DNA of 64,000 nt from Macrostomum hystrix. Lineage: Eukaryota > Platyhelminthes > Macrostomidae. Location: NCBI GenBank assembly GCA_950097015.1, contig CATNEN010000025.1:3573001-3637000 (forward strand), given 5' to 3'. Shown piece after piece: positions 9,901 to 21,544 of the stretch (position 1 is its first letter; each line of letters opens with the position of its first letter). Below the pieces are notes generated by a model, which had not been told where the DNA came from, did no database searches, and was given only the letters and a program-made list of their open reading frames with translations. The position numbers and the translations under genes were made by a program.

Positions 9901-12665
9901 ATTGTGAGATTCCTGGCTGACAGAAATATCACTAGGCAGGCTTCGCTAGCTGAGCCCTGGATGACACCGCCGCCGCCGCTGCGACCTCCGCCGCCGCTTC
10001 CGCCGCCGGCCGGAAATAGGAAATGATCGGGCAGGCCGAGAGCCTTAGCTAGCCAGTCCATCATGACTGTCTCCAGCTCCGTACAGGCCGGACTGGCGAT
10101 CTGGACAAAGGTGCAGCCGGAAATTTGAAATTAGTCCTCATTTTTTCTTGAATGATCAGGAAAACACGAGATTTGTTTCGCGTTCTACTGTCAGTAGGAT
10201 ATCTAGGATAGTTAATTATAAAACTGGCTAAATCAACGGATTGATTCAGTTACCCAGGAGAAGCCGATGCAGCCAATCGCGTCGCTCAGCATGTCGGCCA
10301 GAATTGAAGGAAACGAATTCGCGGTGGGATAATAGGCGTGAAACTGCGGGTGATGCCAATTAGTCACCTTGATGAGGTTGGAGGGGAGATTTTATTAAAG
10401 TTTTGGTGTCTTAAGTTTAATTTATTCCTAAAGAATTAAGTGCTGACGTAATAATAACAGTAACAGTAATAGTAATAATAACACGTGTTAAATAGATAAA
10501 ACTCTAATATTTATGCTTGATCCCACAAGAATCACACCAGGAGATTGAGGCTAGATCACACAATAATCTCATCGGTAGATTGATTGAGGCTAGATCACAC
10601 AAGAATCTAAAAAGGATATTAGGGCAAGATCCTACCAGAATCTCATCGGGACATTAAGTCTAGATCCCACAAGAATCTCATCGGGAGATTAAGGCAAGAT
10701 CCCACAAGAATCTCACCGGGAGATTAAGGCTAGATCCCACAAGAATCGCATCGGGAGATTGAGGCTAGATCCCACAAGAATCTCATCGGGAGATTAAGGC
10801 TAGATCCCACAAGAATCGCATCGGGAGATTGAGGCTAGATCACACAATAATCTCATCGGTAGATTGATTGAGGCTAGATCACACAATAATCTCATCGGTA
10901 GATTGATTGAGGCTAGATCACACAAGAATCTAAAAAGGATATTAGGGCAAGATCCTACCAGAATCTCATCGGGACATTAAGTCTAGATCCCACAAGAATC
11001 TCATCAGGAGATTAAGGCAAGATCCCACAAGAATCTCACCGGGAGATTAAGGCTAGATCCCACAAGAATCGCATCGGGAGATTGAGGCTAGATCCCACAA
11101 GAATCTCATCGGGAGATTAAGGCTAGATCCCACAAGAATCTCATCAGGAGATTGAGGCTAGATCCCACAAGAATCTCATCGGGAGATTAAGGCAAGATCC
11201 CACAAGAATCTCAACGGGAGATTAAGGCAAGATCCCACAAGAATCTCATCGGGAGATTGAGGCTAGATCCCACAATAATCTCATCCGGAGATTGAGGCTA
11301 GATCCCACAAGAATCTCATCGGGAGATTGAGGCTAGATCCCACAAGAATCTCACCGGGACATCAAGGCTAGGTCCCACAAGAATCTCATCGGGAGATTGA
11401 GGCTAGATCCCACAAGAATCTCACCGGGACATCAAGGCTAGGTCCCACAAGAATCTCATCGGGAGATTAATGCTAGATCCCACAAGAATCTCATCGGGAG
11501 ATTGAGGCTAGATCCCACAAGAATCTGATCGGGAGATTGAGGCTAGATCCCACAAGAATCTCATCGGGAGATTGAGGCTAGATCCCACAAGAATCTGATC
11601 GGGAGATTTAGGCTAGATCCCACAAGAATCTCATCGGGAGATTGAGGCTAGATCCCACAAGAATCGCATCGGGAGATTGAGGCTAGATCCCACAAGAATC
11701 TGATCGGGAGATTTAGGCTAGATCCCAAAAGAATCTGATCGGGAGATTTAGGCTAGATCCCACAAGAATCTCATCGGGAGATTGAGGCTAGATCCCACAA
11801 GAATCGCATCGGGAGATTGAGGCTAGATCCCACAAGAATCGCATCGGGAGATTGAGGCTAGATCCCACAAGAATCGCATCGGGAGATTGAGGCTAGATCC
11901 CACAAGAATCTCATCGGGAGATTAAGGCTAGATCACACAAGAATCTCATCGGGAGATTGAGGCTAGATCCCACAAGAATCTCATCGGGAGATTAATGCTA
12001 GATCCCACAAGAATCTCATCGGGAGATTGAGGCTAGATCCCACAAGAATCTCATCGGGAGATTGAGGCTAGATCCCACAAGAATCTCATCGGGAGATTAA
12101 GGCTAGATCCCACAAGAATCTCATCGGGAGATTGAGGCATGATCCCACAAGAATCTCATCGGGAGATTGAGGCATGATCCCACAAGACCCCACAAACATC
12201 GAGATATTTAGGCTTGATCCCACAAGAATCTCACCGGAAGGTTGAAGTTAAATCCCTAAAAATCTTATCGGAGGATTAAGGCTTGATCCCACAAGAATCT
12301 CCCACAAGACCCACAAACATCGGGAGATTAAGGCTTGATCCAATCGAATCTCACCGGGAGATCAAGTAGCAATCTCATGAGAATCCAGAAGAGTGTGACT
12401 GGAAGTGGCGCAATACAAAATCGACTGTATCCAAATAGTTTCTAAGAATGTTAAGCAAGCTCACCCCAGACAGGACCAGGCGGTCCAGATCCTTCATGAC
12501 TTCGTCGAACTGTTCGCCGGCCACTGGAGGCTCAGCTGGCAGCAATGGCCGCAGGTAGCCAGGCCGAACATCTGGCGCCACTGGACGCTGGCGAAAGCTG
12601 GCAAAATAGTCGGCAATGAAGTCAACCATGGCTTTGCCCTGCCGTCTGAATTCTTCGCGATCCAT
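6980..12665 (-). CDS. Aromatic-L-amino-acid decarboxylase, complete (10 exons)
   Basis: PLP-dependent cytosolic enzyme that decarboxylates DOPA/5-HTP-type substrates to monoamines; 486 residues as modelled (human DDC is 480). Exons: 12665-12465, 10367-10254, 10100-9822, 9736-9593, 8984-8918, 8824-8730, 8642-8484, 8013-7915, 7838-7737 and 7180-6980. All are GT-AG with matching phases. N-terminus [16 protein letters not shown] and YPGYLRPL-type sequence fit the group II decarboxylase family. Visible active-site residues: T82, H200 (SHSSVER), D279 (HVDAAYAG), K311 (FNPGKW) and Y340 (DPVYLQH). Gly360 in QIPLGRRFR is the residue that is Ser in histidine decarboxylase, favouring an AADC. Oddities are Gly instead of His before the catalytic Lys and a Gly-rich insertion in exon 3 ([14 protein letters not shown]). 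A tyrosine decarboxylase activity cannot be excluded. Confidence 0.93.
8230..8420. repeat. About 34-bp degenerate tandem repeat in decarboxylase intron 7
   Basis: Repeats contain aatccggcacaataatccag and attatcccgttaatccggc. They lie in the intron between the catalytic-lysine exon and the next one. Confidence 0.8.
9035..9530. repeat. 30-bp minisatellite in decarboxylase intron 4
   Basis: Units contain cagccacctcactctctacc and catattagcac. A block of several units is itself repeated, the second block starting at about 9300. Confidence 0.9.
10530..12365. repeat. 35-bp minisatellite, about 50 units, in decarboxylase intron 1
   Basis: The unit contains gattgaggctagatcccaca and agaatctcatcggg. 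The array fills almost all of intron 1. Near its left edge a block with the unusual variant aaaaaggatattagggcaag occurs twice (about 10590 and 10930), which indicates duplication of a multi-unit block. Confidence 0.95.
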
Positions 12666-12730
12666 CGCCGCACAGATTTTGGTCAGCTGTTGTTAGTGTT
12701 AGACGCATGATTCAGCGAAATCCAATCCGA

Positions 12731-12742
12731 ATTTTATATAGA
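12731..12742 (-). promoter_or_regulatory. TATA box of the decarboxylase gene
   Basis: On the minus strand tatataaaat ends about 65 bases upstream of the ATG at 12665. That spacing allows a start site near 12700 and a 5' UTR of about 40 bases. This is a strong core-promoter match by sequence and position; no other elements were identified. Confidence 0.6.
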
Positions 12743-13311
12743 AACCGGGGAGGGGGAGTCGGCCTTGTCAGAGCTGTCCGCAGAAACAACTTGAGCAGAA
12801 GATGAGTTTGTGGGGGCCAAACAGGAAGCTAAGCATATTTTCTTATCTTGGAGACTTGCTATTTGATATCTAGCCCCCACTGCCCGAGTCTCCGCTGGTC
12901 TTGACGAGCTATGCGATAGCCTAATCCTGCCAATTTGGAGCAACAAATCCTTGCTAACTCTCTCACTCTCACTGTCTCATTGCCCAGGGGGTGAGCGCGA
13001 AAGAAAATCGAAAATTGCCCCACCGAAACACCCGGGCCGCCTAGGGGTGGGTACTGTTTTTAATTGCTGTCTTGCTTTGAGACCATCTGGAGCCACACAT
13101 TTCACAGAGCTGCAATGCTAAAGCTTTCTTGCCTTAACTTGCTTTCGCTGGAAGGTCTGGCAATTTTTTCCAAGTCAGATCACATCCCGTTTCACATCTC
13201 TGTATCTGGTTTCTTGAGCTGCTTTCAAATTTTTGTTCCTCTGTGCACAAATTTTCCTTAATTCTCCGCCTTATCTCAGTTATTTACCCTATCTAACTCT
13301 TCATATCTCAC

Positions 13312-14875
13312 CAATCTCAAACCACCCTCTGTCACCACCCTCTGTCACCACCCTCTGTCACCACCCTCTGTCACCACCCTCTGTCACCACCCTCTGTCAC
13401 CATCCTCTGTCACCACCCTCTGTCACCACCCTCTGTCACCACCCTCTGTCACCACCCTCTGTCACCATCCTCCCTCACTCTCTCAACACCCTCTGTCACC
13501 ACCCTCTGTCACCATCCTCTGTCACCACCCTCTGTCACCACCCTCTGTCACCACCCTCTGTCACCATCCTCCCTCACTCTCTCAACACCCTCTGTCACCA
13601 CCCTCTGTCACCATCCTCTGTCACCACCCTCTGTCACCACCCTCTGTCACCACCCTCTGTCACCACCCTCTGTCATCATCCTCCCTCACTCTCTCAACAC
13701 CCTCTGTCACCACCCTCTGTCACCACCCTCTGTCACCATCCTCCCTCACTCTCTCAACACCCTCTGTCACCACCCTCTGTCACCATCCTCTGTCACCACC
13801 CTCTGTCACCACCCTCTGTCACCACCCTCTGTCACCACCCTCTGTCATCATCCTCCCTCACTCTCTCAACACCCTCTGTCACCACCCTCTGTCACCACCC
13901 TCTGTCACCATCCTCCCTCACTCTCTCAACACCCTCTGTCACCACCCTCTGTCACCATCCTCTGTCACCACCCTCTGTCACCACCCTCTGTCACCACCCT
14001 CTGTCACCACCCTCTGTCATCATCCTCCCTCACTCTCTCAACACCCTCTGTCACCACCCTCTGTCACCATCCTCCCTCACTCTCTCAACACCCTCTGTCA
14101 CCAACCTCTGTCACCACCCTCTGTCACCATCCTCCCTCACTCTCTCAACACCCTCTGTCACCACCCTCTGTCACCACCCTCTGTCACCATCCTCCCTCAC
14201 TCTCTCAACACCCTCTGTCACCACCCTCTGTCACCACCCTCTGTCACCACCCTCTGTCACCACCCTCTGTCATCATCCTCCCTCACTCTCTCAACACCCT
14301 CTGTCACCACCCTCTGTCACCATCCTCTGTCACCACCCTCTGTCACCACCCTCTGTCACCACCCTCTGTCACCATCCTCCCTCACTCTCTCAACACCCTC
14401 TGTCACCACCCTCTGTCACCATCCTCCCTCACTCTCTCAACACCCTCTGTCACCACCCTCTGTCACCATCCTCTGTCACCACCCTCTGTCACCACCCTCT
14501 GTCACCACCCTCTGTCACCACCCTCTGTCACCATCCTCCCTCACTCTCTCAACACCCTCTGTCACCACCCTCTGTCACCACCCTCTGTCACCACCCTCTG
14601 TCACCATCCTCCCTCACTCTCTCAACACCCTCTGTCACCACCCTCTGTCACCACCCTCTGTCACCACCCTCTGTCACCACCCTCTGTCACCACCCTCTGT
14701 CATCATCCTCCCTCACTCTCTCAACACCCTCTGTCACCACCCTCTGTCATCATCCTCCCTCACTCTCTCAACACCCTCTGTCACCACCCTCTGTCACCAT
14801 CCTCCCTCACTCTCTCAACACCCTCTGTCACCACCCTCTGTCACCACCCTCTGTCGCCATCCTCGCTCACTCTCT
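13312..14875. repeat. 13-bp satellite with a longer higher-order pattern
   Basis: Units are ccaccctctgtca, interrupted at irregular intervals by tcctccctcactctctcaac. The spacer returns after blocks of 2-8 units, giving a higher-order repeat. A 581-residue open frame crosses it only because the sequence is stop-free. It lies upstream of both flanking genes. Confidence 0.95.
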
Positions 14876-15729
14876 CATCATTCTTTTTACCTGTCAACCT
14901 CTTCGTATCCCCATCTCCCCTCGCTTTCTAACTGTCCTATTTTCTCTCTTTATCTCTGTCTCACCCAGTTATTCCTAGTCTCTAAGAGAAGCACAAAAAC
15001 AAAACGAGTTCAATTCAACTTTTTATTAGCTTTCCATTCCCAGAGTCTAATATTTCTACTACAAGTAGTACCGTAAGTAGTGTAGCAAAAATGTTTTTAA
15101 TAAAATTTGAAAAAAAACAGATTTATGCTTATAGTCGGAAAGAACCTTAAAGAATTTCAGCACAGATGTTGGGCGGAACGGAAGAAGGGATTATTTAAGC
15201 TAGAAAAAATCCCCAAAATGAGGTCATGATGGGATTAACACTGACCGGGAAGATTTTTTGGGCTTCTGTTCCCAAATTTGCTGGGAACTCTGCAAACGAT
15301 TTTTATCTTCAACTTGTTCTTTTTCCTCTGTCTTTAACCTTCTTCATCCTGTCTTCCTTAAAATATCTTAGTCTCGGCAGCCGCATGTGAAACAGATGGA
15401 ATAATACGAGTAATCCATCTAAGTTATCTAAGATACGAGTAATCGAGTAATAATGCGAATTTATTTAAACTGCAGCATTAGAAAAGTGCTTGCACACACT
15501 GCAGACTATGTGCTGATAGCATTTTTTCCGGTCAAAATTTACTCAAAATCGTGAACCCCAAACAGCATTTGAGTAAGTGCTCACCAAATTAGAGCTTAAG
15601 AGACGCAATTGATGTAGCTTGAATGCCTGTTTGTTCTGCCGAGTCCAAGACTGCATATTTGATTAGTTGAGCAAGCAGAATGACAAGTTATGAACAAATA
15701 TCCTAGTAGAAAATGCTAACATACGAGCG
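14876..15729. other. Non-coding stretch upstream of the TOB promoter
   Basis: AT-rich unique sequence. I see no coding frame, RNA gene or transposon end. Confidence 0.5.
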
Positions 15730-15861
15730 TATATAAGAGGGCCAAAATCTGCTTCACTGTTAATTCTAATCGTCCGAAATTATTTAATAATTGTCACCAA
15801 GGAAGCACAAGAAATCCGAACGAGCCTCAACAGTTTTTGCCATAGACATGTGCGCTAAAAG
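15730..15861 (+). promoter_or_regulatory. Candidate TATA promoter and non-coding first exon of the TOB gene
   Basis: tatataag at 15730-15737 is followed about 125 bases later by a good splice donor, aaaag|gtaagg, at 15861/15862. An acceptor ending cttccagctgcag lies immediately before the TOB ATG at 17132. Together these suggest a promoter and an untranslated exon spliced over the repeat-filled leader. Inferred from motifs only. Confidence 0.35.
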
Positions 15862-16464
15862 GTAAGGAATGACTGCTTGAATCATAGACATGTATGCTAA
15901 CCACAGCCTGCAGTTTCAACCATCGAAAGTTATTGAAACAATTTTAATTTGAAAACTTCGGCCATAGAATGAAGCGAGTGTCACCGTATTGAAGTTTGGC
16001 CATAGACATCTAAGCTTTTGTTTGTTTTCTTAATTATCGAAGGTTTAAGCCATTGAGTTTTTTCTTACAAAAAGGACAATTATGCAACATTAATAGTGAC
16101 TGTATCATAGATTACTTGAGCTGTTTTCAAGCTAATGACCTTTTGATGGTAGGCCTAAAAATACTAATTGAGTTCCTCTCTCCAAGTTCCGCTCCGAGAC
16201 ATCAGTGGTCAGTTTCGAGAGGATGGTCTAGTGAGGACGCGATACCATAAGGCATAGGGAAGAAAATTTCGCATAAGAGGAAATAAACTATGAAAGTGCT
16301 CTTATTGAGCATAACCAAGTGAGTCTGCTAGAGAGTCATTACATTAGAGGTGAACAAGCAGGTAAAAGTAGCTGGAATTAGTACTTCCAGGAAGGTCCAT
16401 CACAAGTAGATTTTAAGGTAGACGGTGGACAGCAAGGGTAGCTGCTACAAGGAGTGTGTGAGTT

Positions 16465-17075
16465 AGACAACAGTAGAGTGTGAGGTAGACAGCATTAGAG
16501 TGTGAGGTAGACAGCATTAGAGTGTGAGGTAGACAGCATTAGAGTGTGAGGTAGACAGCATTAGAGTGTGAGGTAGACAGCATTAGAGTGTGAGGTAGAC
16601 AGCATTAGAGTGTGAGGTAGACAGCATTAGAGTGTGAGGTAGACAGCATTAGAGTGTGAGGTAGACTACAGTAGAGTGTGAGAGTAGACTACAGTAGAGT
16701 GTGAGGTAGACTACAGTAGAGTGTGAGAGTAGACTACAGTAGAGTGTGAGGTAGACTACAGTAGAGTGTGAGAGTAGACTACAGTAGACTGTGAGAGTAG
16801 ACTACAGTAGAGTGTGAGGTAGACTACAGTAGAGTGTGAGAGTAGACTACAGTAGACTGTGAGAGTAGACTACAGTAGACTGTGAGAGTAGACTACAGTA
16901 GACTGTGAGGTAGACTACAGTAGACTGTGAGAGTAGACTACAGTAGAGTGTGAGAGTAGACTACAGTAGAGTGTGAGGTAGACTACAGTAGAGTGTGAGG
17001 TAGACTACAGTAGAGTGTGAGAGTAGACTACAGTAGACTGTGAGAGTAGACTACAGTAGACTGTGAGAGTAGAAG
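16465..17075. repeat. 22/23-bp tandem repeat upstream of TOB
   Basis: The first block has units gtgaggtagacagcattaga. The second block has gtgagagtagactacagtag and gtgaggtagactacagtag variants. The array ends about 55 bases before the TOB start codon. Confidence 0.93.
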
Positions 17076-17131
17076 TAGGGTGTTAGTTCGCACCGAAGCT
17101 ACTCACAGCTTTCACCGCTTCCAGCTGCAGC

Positions 17132-18714
17132 ATGCACTGCGAAGTTTCATCGGCCGTTGAGTTCATAGCTTCCCTTCTGTACCACCGGCTGCCTCGGCGT
17201 CGGGTTATTCAGCTAGCTGAGCAGCTCAGGCTAGACCTGACCGACCTTCTAGCCGAGCCTAATATTTCCTCGCCTACGTCGGCTTTCCCAGTCGGCTGTC
17301 TCCGAATAGACGGACCGAGTGACCTCGTGCTGACGCGGGCCGTCCAGGAGGTTGGCCTGCAGCCGGAGGAGCTGGCTAGACACCTGCCGGCGGGATTGTC
17401 GCTGTGGATCAGGCCAGGCCAGGTGGCCTACCGCGATTGCGAGGATGGTGAGTGGCGTTGCTTCAATAGCAGGCTTACTACACTACTGGACAAGGAGGTA
17501 GACGAGTAGTATGGAATGGGTGCGTTGTTTAATGATAATAATTTTTGCAGACATGCACATCATTCGCTGACAATAGACCTGCAGCCAGAGAGAAGGCATT
17601 TCTGCCCATTCCGCTGACACAGGTGTGTACATCTGTACATTTGTACATTGTACAACTATTTTCAAATCAATGTGACCTCGCCGCGGATTCGAGCTCAGGG
17701 ACCTTGGAGCGATTCCGCGGCGAGGCCACATTCATTTGGGGCGCAGCCGCGGAGAGAAGGCTTGGAGGCTTGTCGTGCAATTTACGCCCCTGAAGGCCAA
17801 CCTCCAGGGCACAGTGAAGTGTACACTGCCTGACCAGATGTACACACCTGTGTGAATGTATGCCTGCATGTGGTATCTGTGTGCGTGTCAGCGGAATACG
17901 CAGAATCGCCTCCTCACTGGCTGCGGGTCCAGTGTCACCAAATTATGTACAAGTATTACAGCACTACCGCAACTATTATTATTATGGGTAGGCTGGGTAG
18001 ATTGGGTAGACTGAGTAGATTGAGTAGACTGCGTAGATTGGTTAGATTGGGTAGATTGGGTAGACTGGGTAGATTAGGCAGATTGAGTAGATTGGGTAGA
18101 CTGGGTAGATTGGGTAGATTGGGTAAACTGGGTAGATTGGGTAGACTGGGTAGATTGGGTAGATTGGGTAGACTGAGTAGATTGAGTAGACTGCGTAGAT
18201 TGGTTAGATTGGGTAGATTGGGTAGACTGGGTAGATTAGGTAGATTGAGTAGATTGGGTAGACTGGGTAGATTGGGTAGATTGGGTAAACTGGGTAGATT
18301 GGGTAGACTGGGTAGATTGGGTAGATTGGGTAAACTGGGTAGATTGGGTAGACTGGATAGATTGGGTAGACTGGGTAGATTGGGTAGACTGGATAGATTG
18401 GGTAGACTGGGTAGACTGGATAGATTGGGTAGACTGGGTAGATTGGGTAGACTGGATAGATTGGGTAGACTGGGTAGACTGGGTAGATTGGGTAGACTGG
18501 GTAGACTGGGTAGATTGGGTAGACCTTGAATGAGTAGGTTGGGTAGACTCTTAACTTCTGGACTTCAAATACTAGAAAAACTGATGGACAATATGGCATA
18601 GTTAGACTGAGTAAGAACTGGTCTGAAGTGTTTTTTAATTAAATTATTAAAAAACTAATTTCAGAGCCACTGACAATATTGTATTCCGACACGGGTTCGA
18701 ACGCTAGTGCTCTT

Positions 18715-18748
<34 letters not shown>

Positions 18749-18894
18749 CATTGTTGCAAGCGAGTTACTATACACCGGAGGATTTTGCCCGAACAAAATT
18801 TGGTAGTACCAAGCTGAGAACCGAAAGGCGTCAAAGACATTGTCGAACAACCGGCAGCAATGGCGGCTTCGCTGGTGACCCCCGAAAGTTCTAG
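17132..18894 (+). CDS. TOB/BTG-family antiproliferative protein (2 exons)
   Basis: TOB/BTG proteins bind the CAF1/CNOT7 deadenylase and promote mRNA decay; here 181 residues as modelled. Exon 1 is 17132-17447 (donor atg|gtgagt, phase 1) and exon 2 is 18665-18894 (acceptor tttcag). The BTG domain starts at residue 1: EVSSAVEFIASLLYHRLPRR corresponds to box A and LPAGLSLWIRPGQVAYRD to box B. The join yields DEPLTILYSDTG, which matches the end of the BTG fold, so the intron is real and the open frame running on to 17509 is a read-through. Exon 2 adds a poly-Gln run and FARTKFGSTKLR, a motif characteristic of TOB rather than BTG1-4. The usual GHWYP-type segment is replaced by a short divergent stretch, and the protein is much shorter than vertebrate TOB1/2. 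Confidence 0.85.
17560..17985. mobile_element. Two family-A SINE fragments head to head in the TOB intron
   Basis: 17560-17706 is an antisense fragment (body ggcatttctgcccattccgc and head gcggattcgagctcagggac). It abuts a sense copy at 17707-17985 (gattccgcggcgaggcc, then ggggcgcagccgcgg). The junction falls in the B-box region of both, so the arms can pair. Confidence 0.75.
17986..18532. repeat. 9-bp tandem repeat in the TOB intron
   Basis: Units of ttgggtaga/ctgggtaga, with a block of about 180 bp (from about 17990) repeated from about 18170. The Leu/Gly/Arg and Tyr/Pro open frames across it are artefacts of a period divisible by 3. Confidence 0.95.
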
Positions 18895-19184
18895 AAATCC
18901 TGGCTAGATTTTCTTTCTAATTTGAATTTATTTTTTGTCAATATTTTATTTTTAGAAAGTCTGCTTTACATTTAGCGTACTACTTTGAGTACATGCTCTC
19001 GTTAAACAACAAGGATTAAAACAAGTTTTAGAATTTAAAATTTATATCATATTGTCATCCACTTAACTGCGACATTTTTCAGCCTGTTTATTTAAGGGGC
19101 TGTCAAACTTTATTATATAAAAAGCGAAATACACGTAGTTAAAAATTAATAAAATGCAAGTAACTATTGTTGAAGAAGTAAGAG
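18895..19184. other. TOB 3' flank, nothing else recognised
   Basis: AT-rich sequence after the TOB stop codon, presumably 3' UTR and flank. No feature is identified beyond that. Confidence 0.5.
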
Positions 19185-20975
19185 TGTGCGTGTGTGGGTG
19201 TGAGTAAGATAAGAGTGAATGTGAGTGTGAAGAAAAATGAGTGTGAGTTAGTGTGAGTGTGAGTGAGTGCGAGTTAATGTGAGTGCGAGTTAATGTGAGT
19301 GTGAGTGAGTTGTGAGTGAGTGTGAGTGTGAGTGACTTGTGAGTGTGAGTGCGAGTGTGAGTGAGTGCGAGTTAATGTGAGTGAGTGAGTTGTGAGTGAG
19401 TGCGAGTTAATGTGGGAGTGAGTGAGTTGTGAGTGAGTGCGAGTTAATGTGGGAGTGAGTGAGTTGTGAGTGAGTGCGAGTTAATGTGGGAGTGAGTGAG
19501 TTGTGAGTGAGTGTGAGTGTGAGTGAGTGTGAGTTAATGTGAGTGAGTGAGTTGTGAGTGAGTGCGAGTTAATGTGAGTGAGTGAGTTGTGAGTGAGTGC
19601 GAGTTAATGTGGGAGTGAGTGAGTTGTGAGTGAGTGTGAGTGTGAGTGAGTGCGAGTTAATGTGAGTGTGAGTGAGTTGTGAGTGACTGTGAGTGTGAGT
19701 GAGTGCGAGTTAATGTGAGTGTGAGTGAGTTGTGAGTGAGTGTGAGTGTGAGTGAGTGCGAGTTAATGTGGGAGTGAGTGAGTTGTGAGTGAGTGTGAGT
19801 GTGAGTGAGTGCGAGTTAATGTGAGTGTGAGTGAGTTGTGAGTGAGTGTGAGTGTGAGTGAGTGCGAGTTAATGTGGGAGTGAGTGAGTTGTGAGTGAGT
19901 GTGAGTGTGAGTGAGTGCGAGTTAATGTGGGAGTGAGTGAGTTGTGAGTGAGTGTGAGTGTGAGTGAGTGCGAGTTAATGTGAGTGTGAGTGAGTTGTGA
20001 GTGAGTGTGAGTGTGAGTGACTTGTGAGTGTGAGTGCGAGTGTGTGAGTGAGTGTGAGTTAATGTCATTGTGAGTGAGTGTGAGTGTGAGTGAGTTGTGA
20101 GTGTGAGTGCGAGTGTGAGTGAGTGTGAGTTAATGTCATTGTGAGTGAGTGTGAGTGTGAGTGTGAGTGTGAGTGTGAGTGGGAGCGAGAGTGTGACAGT
20201 GAGGGTAAGTGTGAGTGTGAGTGTGAGTGGGAGCGAGAGTGTGACAGTGAGAGTAAGTGTAAGTGTGAGTGTGAGTTAATGTGAGTGTGAGTGTGAGTGT
20301 GAGTGTGAGTGTGAGTGTGAGTGCGAGTGGGAGTGTGAGTGTGAGTGTGAGTGGGAGCGAGAGTGTGACAGTGAGGGTAAGTGTGAGTGTGAGTGTGAGT
20401 GGGAGCCAGAGTGTGACAGTGAGAGTAAGTGTAAGTGTGAGTGTGAGTTAATGTGAGTGTGAGTGTGAGTGTGAGTGTGAGTGTGAGTGGGAGTGTGAGT
20501 AAGGGTGAGTTATTGCGATTGTGAGTGTGAGCGAGAGTGTGACAGTGAGAGTAAGTGTGAGTGTGAGTGTGAGTTGGAGCGAGAGTGTGACAGTGAGAGT
20601 AAGTGTGAGTGTGAGTGTGAGTTGGAGCGAGAGTGTGACAGTGAGAGTAGTGTGAGTGTGAGTGTGAGTGGGAGCGAGAGTGTGACAGTGAGAGTAAGTG
20701 TGAGTGTGAGTGTGAGTGGGAGCGAGAGTGTGACAGTGAGAGTAAGTGTAAGTGTGAGTGTAAGTGTGAGTGTAAGTGTGAGTGTAAGTGTGAGTGTAAG
20801 TGTAAGTGTGAGTGTAAGTGTGAGTGTAAGTGTGAGTGTAAGTGTAAGTGTGAGTGTGAGTGTAAGTGTGAGTGTAAGTGTGAGTGTAAGTGTGAGTGTG
20901 AGTGTAAGTGTGAGTGTGAGTGTAAGTGTGAGTGTAAGTGTAAGTGTGAGTGTAAGTGTGAGAGTGAGTGTTATA
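19185..20975. repeat. (GTGAGT)n-type satellite, about 1.8 kb
   Basis: Hexamer-based array of gtgagt with gtgagc, gtaagt and gcgagt variants. Longer sub-repeats include gagtgcgagttaatgtg and gagcgagagtgtgacagtga. It begins about 300 bases downstream of the TOB stop. The long Val/Ser and Thr/His frames are repeat artefacts. Confidence 0.95.
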
Positions 20976-21544
20976 CAGATAGTGAAAACTGAATGCTGAG
21001 TGGAAGGTCACATAGATCTCACTGATCTGAGTGAGTCATGCTTTCATGATGCAAGCGAAAAAGCCCCACCATGTTGACCCAAAGATACAACAGTGGACGA
21101 TTGAAAACTGATATTATTTATCAACTTCTAATTCCGTCCCAAAATTCCTTCTGGTCTTCTTAATTTTTTTCGTTCTTCTTCTTGGATCGGTTAATTTCTC
21201 GGGCAATTATGCAGAACAAAAAGCAGCTACAAAACTGCATGTTTCGGATCAGGTTTTGGGGGCATGGCCTTAGGCGGGCCACCCCAGAGGCTAACGATGA
21301 AGCAGCAGCAGCAGCAGCAGCAGAGAACCTTGGCTAGCTTCCAGAAAGTGGCTATAAATTGTTTGCTGCTTGAAATGTGAAGCAGAGCAGCCAAAATTTA
21401 GTTTTAGGGCTTCGATCAGGCAAGGTTAGGCATAGATTTGAACACCCTAGGCAAACTAGTGGTTTAGGGGATGGCTATCTGGCCCCCCTTGGCCTTTGCC
21501 ACTCAAGAATTTTCAGAGTGACATTGTGTACTTTGTATTTTTTA
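20976..21544. other. Unique spacer with a short (GCA)n run
   Basis: A (gca)n microsatellite lies at about 21300-21323. Otherwise no gene or mobile element is recognised. Confidence 0.5.

Noticed and set aside
10530-12365. CRISPR-like array
   Set aside because: Units are contiguous 35-bp tandem repeats without unique spacers, inside an intron of an animal gene.
13233-14978. 581-residue open frame rich in Thr/Leu/Cys/His/Pro
   Set aside because: It is the translation of a stop-free 13-bp satellite; the protein repeats every 13 residues and there is no flanking domain.
17448-17509. Continuation of the TOB exon 1 open frame to a stop at 17509
   Set aside because: A consensus donor at 17448 and an in-phase exon 2 that completes the BTG fold show that this tail is intron read-through.
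20448-21011. Thr/His and Val/Ser open frames
   Set aside because: Translation of the GTGAGT array on its two strands.
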